Assembly: GCF_014650755.1 (NCBI RefSeq)
Contig: NZ_BMVO01000010.1
Span: 156,402-220,401 of the forward strand
DNA from: Streptomyces chryseus
GTDB lineage: Bacteria > Actinomycetota > Actinomycetes > Streptomycetales > Streptomycetaceae
Direction of reading: 5' to 3'
DNA: 64,000 nt
In this document: positions 1 to 8,054 of the stretch, in pieces
Layout of the letters: the number at the start of each line of letters is the position of its first letter
How positions within the stretch are numbered: position 1 is the first letter of the stretch
Made by a program: the position numbers and the translations under genes
The notes under the pieces: generated by a model
Databases searched by the model: none
The model's input: the letters and a program-made list of their open reading frames with translations, nothing else
Told to the model about the DNA's origin: nothing

Positions 1-62
1 CCAAGCCGGACGGGACCATCCCGGGGTACGAGCCGCACCATCCGCAGGAGCACGGGCACTAG
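1..62 (+). CDS. 3' end of an unidentified protein (partial)
   Basis: Only the last 19 codons and the TAG stop of a forward gene lie in the window. The tail is hydrophilic and rich in His, Pro and Gly (it ends PHHPQEHGH). The reading frame is supported by codon bias: 18 of 19 codons end in G or C, as in the neighbouring genes. No domain is visible and I cannot name the protein. Confidence 0.45.
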   Translation, partial: KPDGTIPGYEPHHPQEHGH

Positions 63-109
63 GTGCCGCGGTGGCGGTTTCTGGTGGCGTCGAGCGGCCG
101 ACGGTCGGT

Positions 110-140
110 CGTTGAGCGGTCGTTGAGCGGACGTTGATCT
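110..140 (+). repeat. Tandem 11-bp repeats upstream of the WhiB-like gene
   Basis: CGTTGAGCGGT (110-120) is followed directly by CGTTGAGCGGA (121-131) and a degenerate third unit starting CGTTGAT (132-140). The 11-bp period places the CGTTGA boxes on one face of the helix, 22-52 bp before the start codon. This looks like a binding array for a regulator, but the regulator is unknown and part of the array may lie inside the promoter. Confidence 0.45.
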
Positions 141-161
141 CCGCCGGGAAGGGTGTGGCGC

Positions 162-395
162 ATGTTCACCACTACCGAAATCTCCTGGCAGGAGACCGCG
201 TTGTGCGCCCAGGCCGGGCCCGAGTTCTTCTTCCCGGCCCCAGGCAGCTCCACCCGCGAGGCCAAGCAGCTCTGCGGCGCGTGTGAAGGGCGGGTGGCCT
301 GCCTGGAGTACGCACTCACCAACGACGAGCGGTTCGGCGTCTGGGGCGGACTCTCCGAGCAGGAGAGACTGCGGCTCCGGCGCGGCTCGCGCTGA
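162..395 (+). CDS. WhiB-family (Wbl) iron-sulfur transcriptional regulator
   Basis: A 77-residue Wbl protein. Four cysteines in the family pattern (C15, C38, C41, C47) would bind a [4Fe-4S] cluster, and a GVWGG turn (residues 59-63) precedes a short basic tail (RLRLRRGSR) that would contact DNA. Wbl proteins work with the primary sigma factor and respond to redox or nitric oxide, often in development or stress. The ATG at 162 is preferred over the GTG at 153 because the GGGAAGGG motif (146-153) is correctly spaced only for the ATG. The gene stands alone, 82 bp before a GMC oxidoreductase. Which Wbl subgroup it belongs to cannot be decided by eye. Confidence 0.9.
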   Translation: MFTTTEISWQETALCAQAGPEFFFPAPGSSTREAKQLCGACEGRVACLEYALTNDERFGVWGGLSEQERLRLRRGSR

Positions 396-477
396 GCGGC
401 CGCCCGGGCCCCCTGGCACGCGGACGGCGCGCCGTACATGCTGAAGGCCGCACCGTCCGCGAGCGGGGGGAGAGGCC

Positions 478-2055
478 GTGAGGGAGTACGACTACGTGGT
501 GGTGGGCGCGGGTTCGGCGGGGTGTGTCCTCGCCGCCCGCCTCTCCGAGGACCCCGCGGTGCGCGTCGCGGTCGTCGAGTCGGGGGGCCGGGACCGCAGA
601 CCCGAGATCCGTATCCCCGCCGCCTTCCCCAAGCTCTTCAAGACGTCGTACGACTGGAACTTCCGCACCGCCGAGCAGCACGGGCTGGGGGGCCGCGAGC
701 TGTACTGGCCGCGCGGTCATGTGGTGGGCGGCTGCTCGTCGGTCAACGCGATGATGTGGGTGCGGGGGCACCGCGACGACTACGACGCGTGGGGCGATGC
801 CGCGGGGGACGCCTGGTCGTACGACGGGATCGAGCCGTACTTCCGGCGCGCCGAGCGGTGGACGGGGGGCGGGGAGGGGCGTTCCGTGTACGGGACACGG
901 GGGCCCATGGTCATATCGCCGCCGCGTGACCCCAATCCCACCACCGCCGCCTTCCTCGACGCCTGCCGCCATGCCGGGATGGCCGAGCTGGCGGAGCTCA
1001 ACGTGCCCGAACCCGACGGCTTCTCGCTGACCCCCGTCAACCAGCGCGCGGGGCGCCGGTGGAGCACGGCCGACGGCTACCTGAAGCCGGCCGCGCGGCG
1101 GCGGAACCTGGACATCCGCACGGGCGCCCGGGTACGCCGACTGGCCTTCGAGGGCGGGCGCGTCCGGGGCGTGGTGACGGAAGCCGGCACGGTGCTGCGC
1201 GCCCGGCGGGAGGTGATCCTCAGCGCCGGGGCCGTCGGGTCGCCGCACCTGCTGATGCTCTCGGGCATCGGGGACCCGGACCATCTTCGCGAGGCCGGTG
1301 TGCCGGTGCGGGCGGCCTCTCCCGACGTCGGACGGCACCTGCGGGACCACCTGTCCACGGCGGTCACCGTGCGCTGCCCGCTCCCGGTCACCCTGACGGG
1401 CGCGGACACGCTCGCCAACGTCGCGCGCTTCCTGCTGGCCGGGCGCGGGCCGCTCACCTCGAACGTGGGAGAGGCCGTCGCCTTCGTCCGCAGTACGCCG
1501 GACCTCGCGGCGCCCGACCTGGAGTTGATCTACGCCCCGGGGCCGTTCGTCGACCACGGCCTCACGCCGCCGGCCGAGCACGGCGTCACGATCGGCGTGA
1601 TCCTGCTCCAGCCCGCGAGCGAGGGGCGCGTCAGCCTGGCCGGGGACCGGGTGGGCGTGGCTCCCCGCATCGACCCCGGCTACCTGACGGACGCGTCCGA
1701 CCTGCGGCGTCTGGTGGCCGGTGTACGCCAGGCCGAGGCGCTGCTGGCGGACCGCGCGTTCGCGCCGTACACGGCGGGGCCCATGGCACCGTATCCGGGT
1801 GTCGTCGACGACGAGGCGCTGGCGCGGGCGGTCCGGGGGTCCGCCCAGACGCTCTACCACCCCGTCGGCACCTGCCGGATGGGCGCCGACGAGGGGTCGG
1901 TGACCGACCCCCGGCTGCGGGTGAGGGGGGTGGAGGGGCTGCGGGTCGTCGACGCGTCGGTGATGCCCGGGATCACCCGGGGCCACACGCAGGCCCCCAC
2001 GGTGGCCGTCGCCGAGAAGGCGGCGGAGCTGATCCGCCAGGACGCGCGGGCGTAG
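478..2055 (+). CDS. GMC-family FAD-dependent oxidoreductase (choline dehydrogenase-like)
   Basis: A 525-residue cytosolic flavoprotein of normal family length. The N-terminus carries the Rossmann FAD fingerprint GAGSAG (residues 10-15). The first GMC signature follows around residues 75-100 (WPRGHVVGGCSSVNAMMW), and the C-terminal substrate domain has the conserved YHPVGTCRMG segment with the catalytic His region. GMC enzymes oxidise alcohols to aldehydes; the substrate here is unknown, since choline dehydrogenase-like sequences cover many alcohols. No betaine aldehyde dehydrogenase lies beside it. The GTG start has a good purine-rich ribosome site. Its stop lies one base from the convergent chitosanase stop. 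Confidence 0.9.
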   Translation: MREYDYVVVGAGSAGCVLAARLSEDPAVRVAVVESGGRDRRPEIRIPAAFPKLFKTSYDWNFRTAEQHGLGGRELYWPRGHVVGGCSSVNAMMWVRGHRDDYDAWGDAAGDAWSYDGIEPYFRRAERWTGGGEGRSVYGTRGPMVISPPRDPNPTTAAFLDACRHAGMAELAELNVPEPDGFSLTPVNQRAGRRWSTADGYLKPAARRRNLDIRTGARVRRLAFEGGRVRGVVTEAGTVLRARREVILSAGAVGSPHLLMLSGIGDPDHLREAGVPVRAASPDVGRHLRDHLSTAVTVRCPLPVTLTGADTLANVARFLLAGRGPLTSNVGEAVAFVRSTPDLAAPDLELIYAPGPFVDHGLTPPAEHGVTIGVILLQPASEGRVSLAGDRVGVAPRIDPGYLTDASDLRRLVAGVRQAEALLADRAFAPYTAGPMAPYPGVVDDEALARAVRGSAQTLYHPVGTCRMGADEGSVTDPRLRVRGVEGLRVVDASVMPGITRGHTQAPTVAVAEKAAELIRQDARA

Positions 2056-2056
2056 C

Positions 2057-3007
2057 TCAGGACGCCGGGACGCGGAACGTCTCGCCGTACATCCGCCACA
2101 CCAGCGGCGGTTCGAGGTCCAGGTTGCCGGCGCGCAGGAACTCGCGCTGCGCGGTGTCGATGCGCGAGGTGTCCTTGTGGGCCTTCTTCACCTTCATCAC
2201 CGCGCGTCCGGCGTCCAGGAAGGCGTTCAGGTACGCCTGCTCCCCGCCGCCCTCGGCGACCGTCCGCGCGGACCTCATGGCCGCCTCGCGGATGCCGTAG
2301 AAGCCCTTGGGGCCGACGCCCGGGCCGTGCAGCACCATCGCGTCGTAGTAGACGAACTGGCCGAGTGTGCCGAGACCGTCCATCTTCGCCTGGCGGACCG
2401 CGGGCCGGAAGTAGATCCTGTCCCGGGTCTCGTCCTGCGCCCTGCGGAACGCCGGGCTCTCGGCGGCCTGTGCCCAGGCCGTGCGGAAGCCGGGGTCGAG
2501 GCCCTCGTGGGACGCGGTGCCGTCCACCGCGCGCAGGGCGGGCAGGTACGGGGCGAGCGGGTTGTCCGGGTGGTCCTCCGTGTAGCCCTCGACGAGCTGC
2601 AGCATGTCGTTGGTGCCCGAGCAGAAACCGATGACACCGGCGGTGTAGCCGCAGCCGTCGCCGATGTCCTCGATGGTGTCGTACTGACCGCGCCAGTCCA
2701 GGGTGGAGTTCTCCGCGCTCGCCACGATCTGCGAGGCGATCTCCTTCTTGGCGGGAGCCGCGAGACCGGCCGGCATCCGGGCGATCCGCTCGTCCACTTC
2801 CTTCTGCGCGCGTATCTCCTGGTCGGTCCGCTTCTCGGGCTTGCTCGTCGGCCCGCCCGTCGTCAGGTCGCCGGCCGAGGCGGGCACGTCTGAGACAGGG
2901 ACCTGCGAGCTCTTGCCGCCGAAGACGAGGGAGACGGCGATGGCCAGCGGTGCGCCCACGAGCGCGAGACGGGTCAGAGGTTTCACGCCGCACAGCGTAC
3001 GGGTCAC
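2057..3007 (-). CDS. csn: Secreted chitosanase, glycoside hydrolase family 46
   Basis: This enzyme hydrolyses beta-1,4 linkages in chitosan outside the cell. A hydrophobic signal segment (about residues 11-30) is followed by a long hydrophilic linker to residue 90 and then the GH46 domain. The catalytic Glu99 (SAENST) and Asp117 (IEDIGDG) have the same 18-residue spacing as Glu22 and Asp40 of the well-studied Streptomyces N174 enzyme, and strings such as GFCSGTNDML and AGNLDLEPPL match the family. Length is 316 residues with a GTG start. A downstream GTG at 2986 lacks a ribosome site. I found no GAAA-N-TTTC operator of the CsnR type in the upstream 170 bp, so control of this copy is unclear. 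Confidence 0.93.
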   Translation of the reverse strand: MTRTLCGVKPLTRLALVGAPLAIAVSLVFGGKSSQVPVSDVPASAGDLTTGGPTSKPEKRTDQEIRAQKEVDERIARMPAGLAAPAKKEIASQIVASAENSTLDWRGQYDTIEDIGDGCGYTAGVIGFCSGTNDMLQLVEGYTEDHPDNPLAPYLPALRAVDGTASHEGLDPGFRTAWAQAAESPAFRRAQDETRDRIYFRPAVRQAKMDGLGTLGQFVYYDAMVLHGPGVGPKGFYGIREAAMRSARTVAEGGGEQAYLNAFLDAGRAVMKVKKAHKDTSRIDTAQREFLRAGNLDLEPPLVWRMYGETFRVPAS

Positions 3008-3059
3008 CCCGCCGGGCGGCGCCGGTGCTCCCCGCCTCCGCCGGCGGCAGCCCGGCGAA

Positions 3060-3079
3060 CGGGGCGGATCCCCGCCCCG
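3060..3079. terminator. GC hairpin between desaturase and chitosanase genes
   Basis: CGGGGCGG and CCGCCCCG pair perfectly (8 bp) around a 4-nt loop, 101 bp past the desaturase stop and 53 bp before the chitosanase start on the same strand. It may end desaturase transcription. There is no U tract, which is common for Streptomyces hairpin terminators. Confidence 0.45.
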
Positions 3080-3179
3080 GCCTGCCGAAACGGCTGCGCC
3101 GCCCCCCGGCGCGGGGCGTCGGTGACGCGGCCCGCGCCGGGGTGGCGGCTCAGCGGACGGCGGGTGGGCGCCGGCGGGG

Positions 3180-4154
3180 TCAGGAGGCGGCGCGGGCGGC
3201 CATCCGGGCCTTGCGCGCGGCCAGCTTCTCGTCGAACTTGCTCGCCTCGGCGTCCAGCCCGTTCATGTACAGGCCGAGCTCCTCCTGTGCCTTGAGCCCC
3301 TCCGGGCCGAGCCCGTCGATGTCCAGGACCTTCAGGTAGCGCAGGACGGGCTGGAGCACGTCGTCGTGGTGGATGCGCATGTTGTAGATCTCGCCGATCG
3401 CCATCTGGGCGGCGGCGCGCTCGAAGCCCGGCATGCCGTGTCCCGGCATGCGGAAGTTCACCACGACGTCGCGCACGGACTGCATGGTCAGGTCCGGAGC
3501 GATCTCGAAGGCCGCGCCCAGCAGGTTGCGGTAGAAGACCATGTGCAGGTTCTCGTCGGTCGCGATGCGTGCCAGCATGCGGTCGCAGACGGGGTCGCCC
3601 GACTGGTGGCCGGTGTTGCGGTGCGAGACGCGCGTGGCGAGCTCCTGGAAGGCGACGTACGCCACGGAGTGCAGCATCGAGTGGCGGTTGTCGGACTCGA
3701 AGCCCTCCGCCATGTGCGCCATGCGGAACTGCTCCAGCTTGTCCGGGTCGACGGCGCGCGAGGTGAGCAGGTAGTCGCGCATCACGATGCCGTGGCGCCC
3801 CTCCTCGGCCGTCCAGCGGTGCACCCAGGTGCCCCAGGCGCCGTCGCGGCCGAACAGGCTGGCGATCTCGTGGTGGTAGCTGGGGAGGTTGTCCTCGGTC
3901 AGCAGGTTCACGACGAGCGCGATCTTGCCGATGTCGGTGACCTTCGACTGTTCGGGCTCCCAGGCCTGTCCGTCGTCGAACTGGCCCGGGAAGTTCCGGC
4001 CGTCGGAGAACGGCACGTACTCGTGCGGCATCCAGTCCTTGGCGACCTTGAGATGGCGGTTGAGTTCCTTCTCCACCACCTCTTCCAGCGCGTACAGCAG
4101 TCGCGCGTCGGTCCACGCGTCCGAACTGCCGAGTTGGGGAGAGGTGATCGTCAC
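3180..4154 (-). CDS. Soluble acyl-ACP desaturase (di-iron)
   Basis: A 324-residue member of the FA_desaturase_2 family, which introduces a double bond into saturated acyl chains bound to acyl carrier protein and so tunes membrane fluidity. The di-iron site is complete: Glu87, Glu118 and His121 (EEGRH), Glu171, Glu201 and His204 (DENLH). There are no membrane spans, consistent with the soluble class. The GTG start at 4154 has an AGGAG site 5 nt upstream. The redox partner is not encoded nearby. A striking set of CCTACG/CGTAGG palindromes covers the promoter (see 4189-4224), suggesting control by a dedicated repressor, probably responding to acyl-CoA or membrane state. Confidence 0.92.
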   Translation of the reverse strand: MTITSPQLGSSDAWTDARLLYALEEVVEKELNRHLKVAKDWMPHEYVPFSDGRNFPGQFDDGQAWEPEQSKVTDIGKIALVVNLLTEDNLPSYHHEIASLFGRDGAWGTWVHRWTAEEGRHGIVMRDYLLTSRAVDPDKLEQFRMAHMAEGFESDNRHSMLHSVAYVAFQELATRVSHRNTGHQSGDPVCDRMLARIATDENLHMVFYRNLLGAAFEIAPDLTMQSVRDVVVNFRMPGHGMPGFERAAAQMAIGEIYNMRIHHDDVLQPVLRYLKVLDIDGLGPEGLKAQEELGLYMNGLDAEASKFDEKLAARKARMAARAAS

Positions 4155-4188
4155 GGGTGCTCCTGGGGACGGGGGCGGTGGGCAGAAA

Positions 4189-4224
4189 TTACCTACGGCC
4201 TCGTAGGTTACGAGACCGTAGGTT
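4189..4224 (-). promoter_or_regulatory. Palindromic operator upstream of acyl-ACP desaturase
   Basis: A perfect inverted repeat, CCTACG-N4-CGTAGG (4192-4207), is followed by a third half-site CGTAGG at 4217-4222. Read on the gene strand, AACCTACG occurs twice as a direct repeat. The array lies 35-68 bp before the GTG start, where a repressor would block transcription. TetR-type regulators of fatty-acid genes often bind such sites, but no TetR gene is in the window, so the regulator is inferred. Confidence 0.6.
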
Positions 4225-4350
4225 AAACGGGTCGTAAGAGCTGAGCCAAGTCCCCGCTGGTAATGTCCCGATACCGTCTGTTATGTGCGCAGGTCGCGGC
4301 CGTATGCCGCGAGACATCTCACGCCCACCCTGTGCCCGAATCCCCGCACA

Positions 4351-5967
4351 TCACTCCATAGCCGCAGTCGCTTCCTCCTCACGCCCCAGTTCCAGCCGCC
4401 GGGTGATCCCGAGCGACTCCAGGAACGGCTCGTCGTGGGACGCCACGATCAGCGCCCCCTCGTACGACCCCAGCGCCTGCGTCAGCCGGCGCACACTCGC
4501 CATGTCCAGGTTGTTCGTCGGCTCGTCCAGCAGCAGCAACTGCGGCGCCGGCTCGGCGAGCAGCAGTGCCGCGAGCGTCGCCCGGAACCGCTCGCCGCCC
4601 GACAGTGTCCCGGCCGGCTGATCCGCCCGCGCCCCCTTGAACAGGAAGCGCGCCAGCCCCGCCCGCACGGCGTTGTTGGTCGCCGAGGGCGCGAACCGCG
4701 CCACGTTCTCGGCGACCGTCAGCCCGTCGTCCAGCACGTCGAGCCGCTGTGGCAGGAAACGCAGCGGCACGTGCGCCACCGCCTCTCCGGAGACCGGCTC
4801 CAGCTCCCCGGTGATCGTGCGCAGCAGCGTCGTCTTGCCCGCCCCGTTGCGTCCCGTCAGCGCGATCCGCTCGGGGCCGCGCACCTCGAACTCCCCGGGG
4901 ACCCCGGCCCCGTACCGCAGCCCGAGGTCACGCAGCGTCAACACCCCGCGTCCCGGGTGCACGATCGTGTGCGGCAGTACGACGTTGATCTCGTCGTCGT
5001 CGCGCACCGCGTCCACCGCCCCGCTCAGCCGCTCCTTCGCCTCCGCCAGCTTCTCGGTGTGCATGATGCGGTGCTTGCCCGCCGACTCCTGCGCGGCGCG
5101 CTTGCGGGCGTTCATGACGATCTTCGGCTCGCGCTTGCTGTCGTACATCTTCTGCCCGTACCGCTTGCGGCGGGCCAGCTTCACGTGTGCCTCGGCCAGC
5201 TCCCTCTTCTGCCGGTGCACGTCGGCCTCCGCGACGCGCACCATGCGCTCGGCCGCCTCCTGCTCGACGGCGAGTGCTTCCTCGTACGCTGTGAAGTTGC
5301 CGCCGTACCAGCGCACTTCGCCGTCCCTGAGTTCGGCGATCTGGTCGACACGCTCCAGGAGCTCACGGTCGTGGCTGACCACGATCATGACCCCCGACCA
5401 CGCCTCGACCGCGGCGTACAGACGCTCCCGCGCGCGCCGGTCCAGATTGTTCGTCGGCTCGTCGAGGAGCAGGACGCCGGGACGGCGCAGCAGCAGCGCG
5501 GCCAGCCGCAGCAGCACCGACTCGCCGCCGGACACCTCGCCGATGGTCCGGTCGAGCCCGATCCGGCCGAGGCCGAGCTGGTCGAGGGTGGCGCGGGCGC
5601 GCTCCTCGACGTCCCAGTCGTCGCCGACGGCGGTGAAGTTCTCCTCGGTCGTCTCGCCCGCCTCGATCGCGTGCAGGGCGGCACGCGTGCCGGCGATGCC
5701 GAGGGCCTCGTCCACGCGTGTCGCGGTGTCGAGCACCAGGTCCTGCGGCAGGTAGCCGACCTCGCCGGCGACCTGGATCCTGCCGTCGACAGGCGTCAGT
5801 TCACCGGCGGCCAGGCGCAACAGGGTGGACTTCCCGGAGCCGTTGAGTCCGATGAGCCCGGTCCTGCCGGGTCCGACGGCCAGGTGGAACCCGTCGAAGA
5901 CGGGCGTTCCGTCGGGCCAGTTGAAGGAGAGCGCGGAACAGCTGAGATGGGTGGGGAAGGTGGACAA
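4351..5967 (-). CDS. ABC-F family ATPase (ribosome-associated)
   Basis: A 538-residue protein with two ABC ATPase domains and no membrane segment. Domain 1 has Walker A GLNGSGKST (40-48), an SGGE signature and Walker B ending LLLDEPTNNLD. Domain 2 has TGRNGAGKTT, LSGGERFR and LLLLDEPTNNLD. A charged linker between them, rich in Lys and Arg, is where ABC-F proteins reach the ribosomal P-site tRNA. ABC-F members either assist translation or protect ribosomes from antibiotics; sequence alone does not say which. The TTG start at 5967 is chosen because AGGAGG lies 4 nt before it and the homology starts there; the frame stays open far upstream without sense. It stands alone after a 350-bp leader region. 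Confidence 0.85.
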   Translation of the reverse strand: MSTFPTHLSCSALSFNWPDGTPVFDGFHLAVGPGRTGLIGLNGSGKSTLLRLAAGELTPVDGRIQVAGEVGYLPQDLVLDTATRVDEALGIAGTRAALHAIEAGETTEENFTAVGDDWDVEERARATLDQLGLGRIGLDRTIGEVSGGESVLLRLAALLLRRPGVLLLDEPTNNLDRRARERLYAAVEAWSGVMIVVSHDRELLERVDQIAELRDGEVRWYGGNFTAYEEALAVEQEAAERMVRVAEADVHRQKRELAEAHVKLARRKRYGQKMYDSKREPKIVMNARKRAAQESAGKHRIMHTEKLAEAKERLSGAVDAVRDDDEINVVLPHTIVHPGRGVLTLRDLGLRYGAGVPGEFEVRGPERIALTGRNGAGKTTLLRTITGELEPVSGEAVAHVPLRFLPQRLDVLDDGLTVAENVARFAPSATNNAVRAGLARFLFKGARADQPAGTLSGGERFRATLAALLLAEPAPQLLLLDEPTNNLDMASVRRLTQALGSYEGALIVASHDEPFLESLGITRRLELGREEEATAAME

Positions 5968-6317
5968 GGGGCCTCCTGTTGCGGGAAACGAGCAAGGGCA
6001 ACGGATGGAGACACCGGGGGCGCGGGACGACGTACGGCGGGAGAGTGTGACAGTCCTCGACCGGGAATCCGGAGGGCCGGGATCAGACCGGCCCGGGATC
6101 GGGCTGGGGACCAGCGGGAAGCCCGGTCGGGGGATGGGCGGCTCAAGTGCCGAGGTCGCACGCGGCGCGCACAGACAGAAGCTGTACGACACGGTGCCTC
6201 AGGACCTCAGACGAGCAACGTCCCACTCCGATCGACGACAACAGGGCCACGACCAAAGTACGTCGCGGCCCCGTGGGACGCCAACGGATTATTCGCGGTC
6301 CGGCCGCGTCCCGTCCG
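5968..6317 (-). other. Long gene-free leader region upstream of the ABC-F gene
   Basis: No credible gene is seen in these 350 bp between the SsgA-like stop and the ABC-F start. It contains the ribosome site AGGAGG (5972-5977) and a 7-bp perfect hairpin (GGGCCGG/CCGGCCC, 6074-6094, 7-nt loop) on the transcript leader side. Resistance ABC-F genes often use attenuation in such leaders; that is inference here. The rest shows nothing recognisable. Confidence 0.4.
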
Positions 6318-6734
6318 TCACAGCGCGTCGCGCAGCAGTTCCGCCAGGTCCTGGTCGACGTCGAGGTGCAGATGCTCGCCGCCGACGGGGACGAGCGCGT
6401 GCGTGCGCTTGAGGAAGCGGCGCAGGTCGGCGGTGCGGATGTGGACCATCGCGGTCCCCTCCGTGGCGTGGAACTCCAGCACGGTCCGGCCGTACCCGTA
6501 CGGCCGGACCCGTACGTCGCCCACGCCGGCCCGCGACTCGATGCCCGCCTCCAGCAGTTCGCGGGCGAACGCCCAGGACACCTCGACGCCCTCCAGGGTG
6601 GCGGCGGGCGGGAAGGCCATGCGTACGGCGAACGGGTCCGAGCGGTTGTACCGCAGGGTCGCGGCGACCGTCTCCGCCCGGGGTGTCGACGAGACCAGAC
6701 GGGCCTGCACGGCTTGCTCAATCACGGGAGGCAA
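6318..6734 (-). CDS. ssgD: SsgA-like sporulation/cell-division protein
   Basis: A 138-residue SsgA-like protein (SALP). These actinomycete-specific proteins steer septum placement and peptidoglycan remodelling during sporulation. Family features are a start of the type VIEQAVQARLV, a central RYNRSDPFAVRMAF segment and a C-terminal SsgA fold ending FLKRTHALVPVGGE. The TTG start at 6734 is chosen because GGGAG lies 6 nt upstream and it gives the usual family length; a GTG at 6725 is the alternative, and a longer GTG form at 6809 would add unrelated sequence. The ssgD assignment rests on remembered gene order next to a beta-oxidation operon as in S. coelicolor, not on alignment. Confidence 0.75.
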   Translation of the reverse strand: MPPVIEQAVQARLVSSTPRAETVAATLRYNRSDPFAVRMAFPPAATLEGVEVSWAFARELLEAGIESRAGVGDVRVRPYGYGRTVLEFHATEGTAMVHIRTADLRRFLKRTHALVPVGGEHLHLDVDQDLAELLRDAL

Positions 6735-6887
6735 GGCCTGCTCCCTCTCACGGTTCGGTTGATGCGTCCTGTCACAGGGTGAGACGTAAGAACAACGAAA
6801 TCCGTGCATGCACTGGTGATGTGACCTGCGTCACTCGGTCGGGGCGCCGGGCGGCGACGCACCCTGGACGGCCTCGCGGGCGTGGGC

Positions 6888-6893
6888 TAGCTT
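6888..6893 (+). promoter_or_regulatory. -10 element of a probable leaderless promoter
   Basis: TAGCTT, 8 nt before the ATG at 6902 of the BNR-repeat protein. There is no ribosome site, so the mRNA probably starts at the ATG. Confidence 0.5.
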
Positions 6894-6901
6894 CCAGCGC
6901 C

Positions 6902-7999
6902 ATGAGGGGCATGGGGAAGACGAGACGAATGGTGTCGCTCGGACTGTGCGCGGCGGCGCTGGCCGCCGCCCTGGCCGCGCCGGCGCGGGCGGACGCACCC
7001 ACCCGTGCGGAAGCACCGCGGGCGGCTGCCGCCTGGCGCCTGAAGGACACCGGCAGGAGCGACGTACGGTTCCGCGGCCTGGCGGCCGTCAGCCGGCAGG
7101 CCGCGTGGGTGGCGGGCTCCCGGGGCACGGTCCTGCGCACCAAGAACGGCGGCCGGAGCTGGCGGAACGTATCGCCTCCGGGCGCGCAGGGCCTGGAGTT
7201 CCGCGACATCGAGGCCTTCGACGGCCAGCGTGCGGTGGTGCTGGCGATCGGCGAGGGCGAGGCGTCCCGGATCCTGCGCACGGACGACGGGGGCGCGACC
7301 TGGACCGAGAGCTTCCGCAACGACGACCCGAGGGCGTTCTACGACTGCGTCACCTTCTTCGACAGCCGCAACGGGCTGGCGATGAGCGACCCGGTCGACG
7401 GCAAGTACCGCATCCTGTCCACCCGTGACGGGGGCAGGTCCTGGAGGGTCCTGCCGGACGCGGGCATGCCGGCCGCCCAGCCGGGCGAGGCGGGCTTCGC
7501 CGCGAGCGGCCAGTGCCTGGTCAGCGCCGGGCCGCAGGACGTGTGGCTGGCGACCGGCGGCGGGGCGACGGGCCGGGTGCTGCACTCCGCCGACCGCGGT
7601 CTGACCTGGACCGCCACCGAGACAGGCATTCCGGCGGGCGACCCGGCGCGGGGCGTCTTCGCTCTCGCCTTCCGCGACCGTCGCCACGGGATCGCGGTCG
7701 GCGGCGACTACCGGACGGGCGAGCCGTCGCCCCACGCGGCGGCGCGCACCGGCGACGGCGGCGGGACCTGGCGGCAGTCGGCCGCCCCGCCCCCGGCGTA
7801 CCGCTCGGGCGTGAGCTGGCTGCCGCGCACCCGCTCCGGCGCACTGGCGGTCGGCCCCACGGGTACGGACCTCACGCGGGACGGCGGCCGCACGTGGCGG
7901 ACGATCGACACGGGCTCGTACGACACGGTCGACTGCGCCCGGGACTCCGCCTGCTGGGCGTCGGGCGAGAAGGGGCGGGTCGCCCGGCTGGAGCGCTGA
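6902..7999 (+). CDS. Secreted BNR/Ycf48-like beta-propeller protein
   Basis: A 365-residue protein with a Sec signal (charged start, hydrophobic stretch at about 10-27, cleavage near APARA). The mature part holds six Asp-box (BNR) repeats of the form S/T-x-D-G-G-x-T/S-W: RTKNGGRSW, RTDDGGATW, STRDGGRSW, HSADRGLTW, RTGDGGGTW and LTRDGGRTW. This predicts a six- or seven-bladed beta-propeller like Ycf48/Hcf136 or sialidase-fold proteins. Annotation pipelines sometimes call such proteins oxidoreductases, but no redox motif is visible. The ligand and role are unknown; extracellular carbohydrate or protein binding is likely. The start follows a TAGCTT hexamer by 8 nt and has no ribosome site. Confidence 0.8.
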   Translation: MRGMGKTRRMVSLGLCAAALAAALAAPARADAPTRAEAPRAAAAWRLKDTGRSDVRFRGLAAVSRQAAWVAGSRGTVLRTKNGGRSWRNVSPPGAQGLEFRDIEAFDGQRAVVLAIGEGEASRILRTDDGGATWTESFRNDDPRAFYDCVTFFDSRNGLAMSDPVDGKYRILSTRDGGRSWRVLPDAGMPAAQPGEAGFAASGQCLVSAGPQDVWLATGGGATGRVLHSADRGLTWTATETGIPAGDPARGVFALAFRDRRHGIAVGGDYRTGEPSPHAAARTGDGGGTWRQSAAPPPAYRSGVSWLPRTRSGALAVGPTGTDLTRDGGRTWRTIDTGSYDTVDCARDSACWASGEKGRVARLER

Positions 8000-8007
8000 G
8001 GGCCGGG

Positions 8008-8053
8008 CCCGGCGGGGCGGCGCGGTGCACAGCTCCGCGGCGCCCCCGCCGGG
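8008..8053. terminator. Bidirectional hairpin terminator
   Basis: CCCGGCGGGG (8008-8017) pairs with CCCCGCCGGG (8044-8053), and the loop can pair further. It lies exactly between the convergent BNR-repeat and YciI-like genes, so it can serve both. Confidence 0.7.
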
Positions 8054-8054
8054 T

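Noticed and set aside
2981..3180. CsnR-type operator before the chitosanase gene
   Set aside because: I looked for a GAAA-N-TTTC dyad; none is present in the upstream region.
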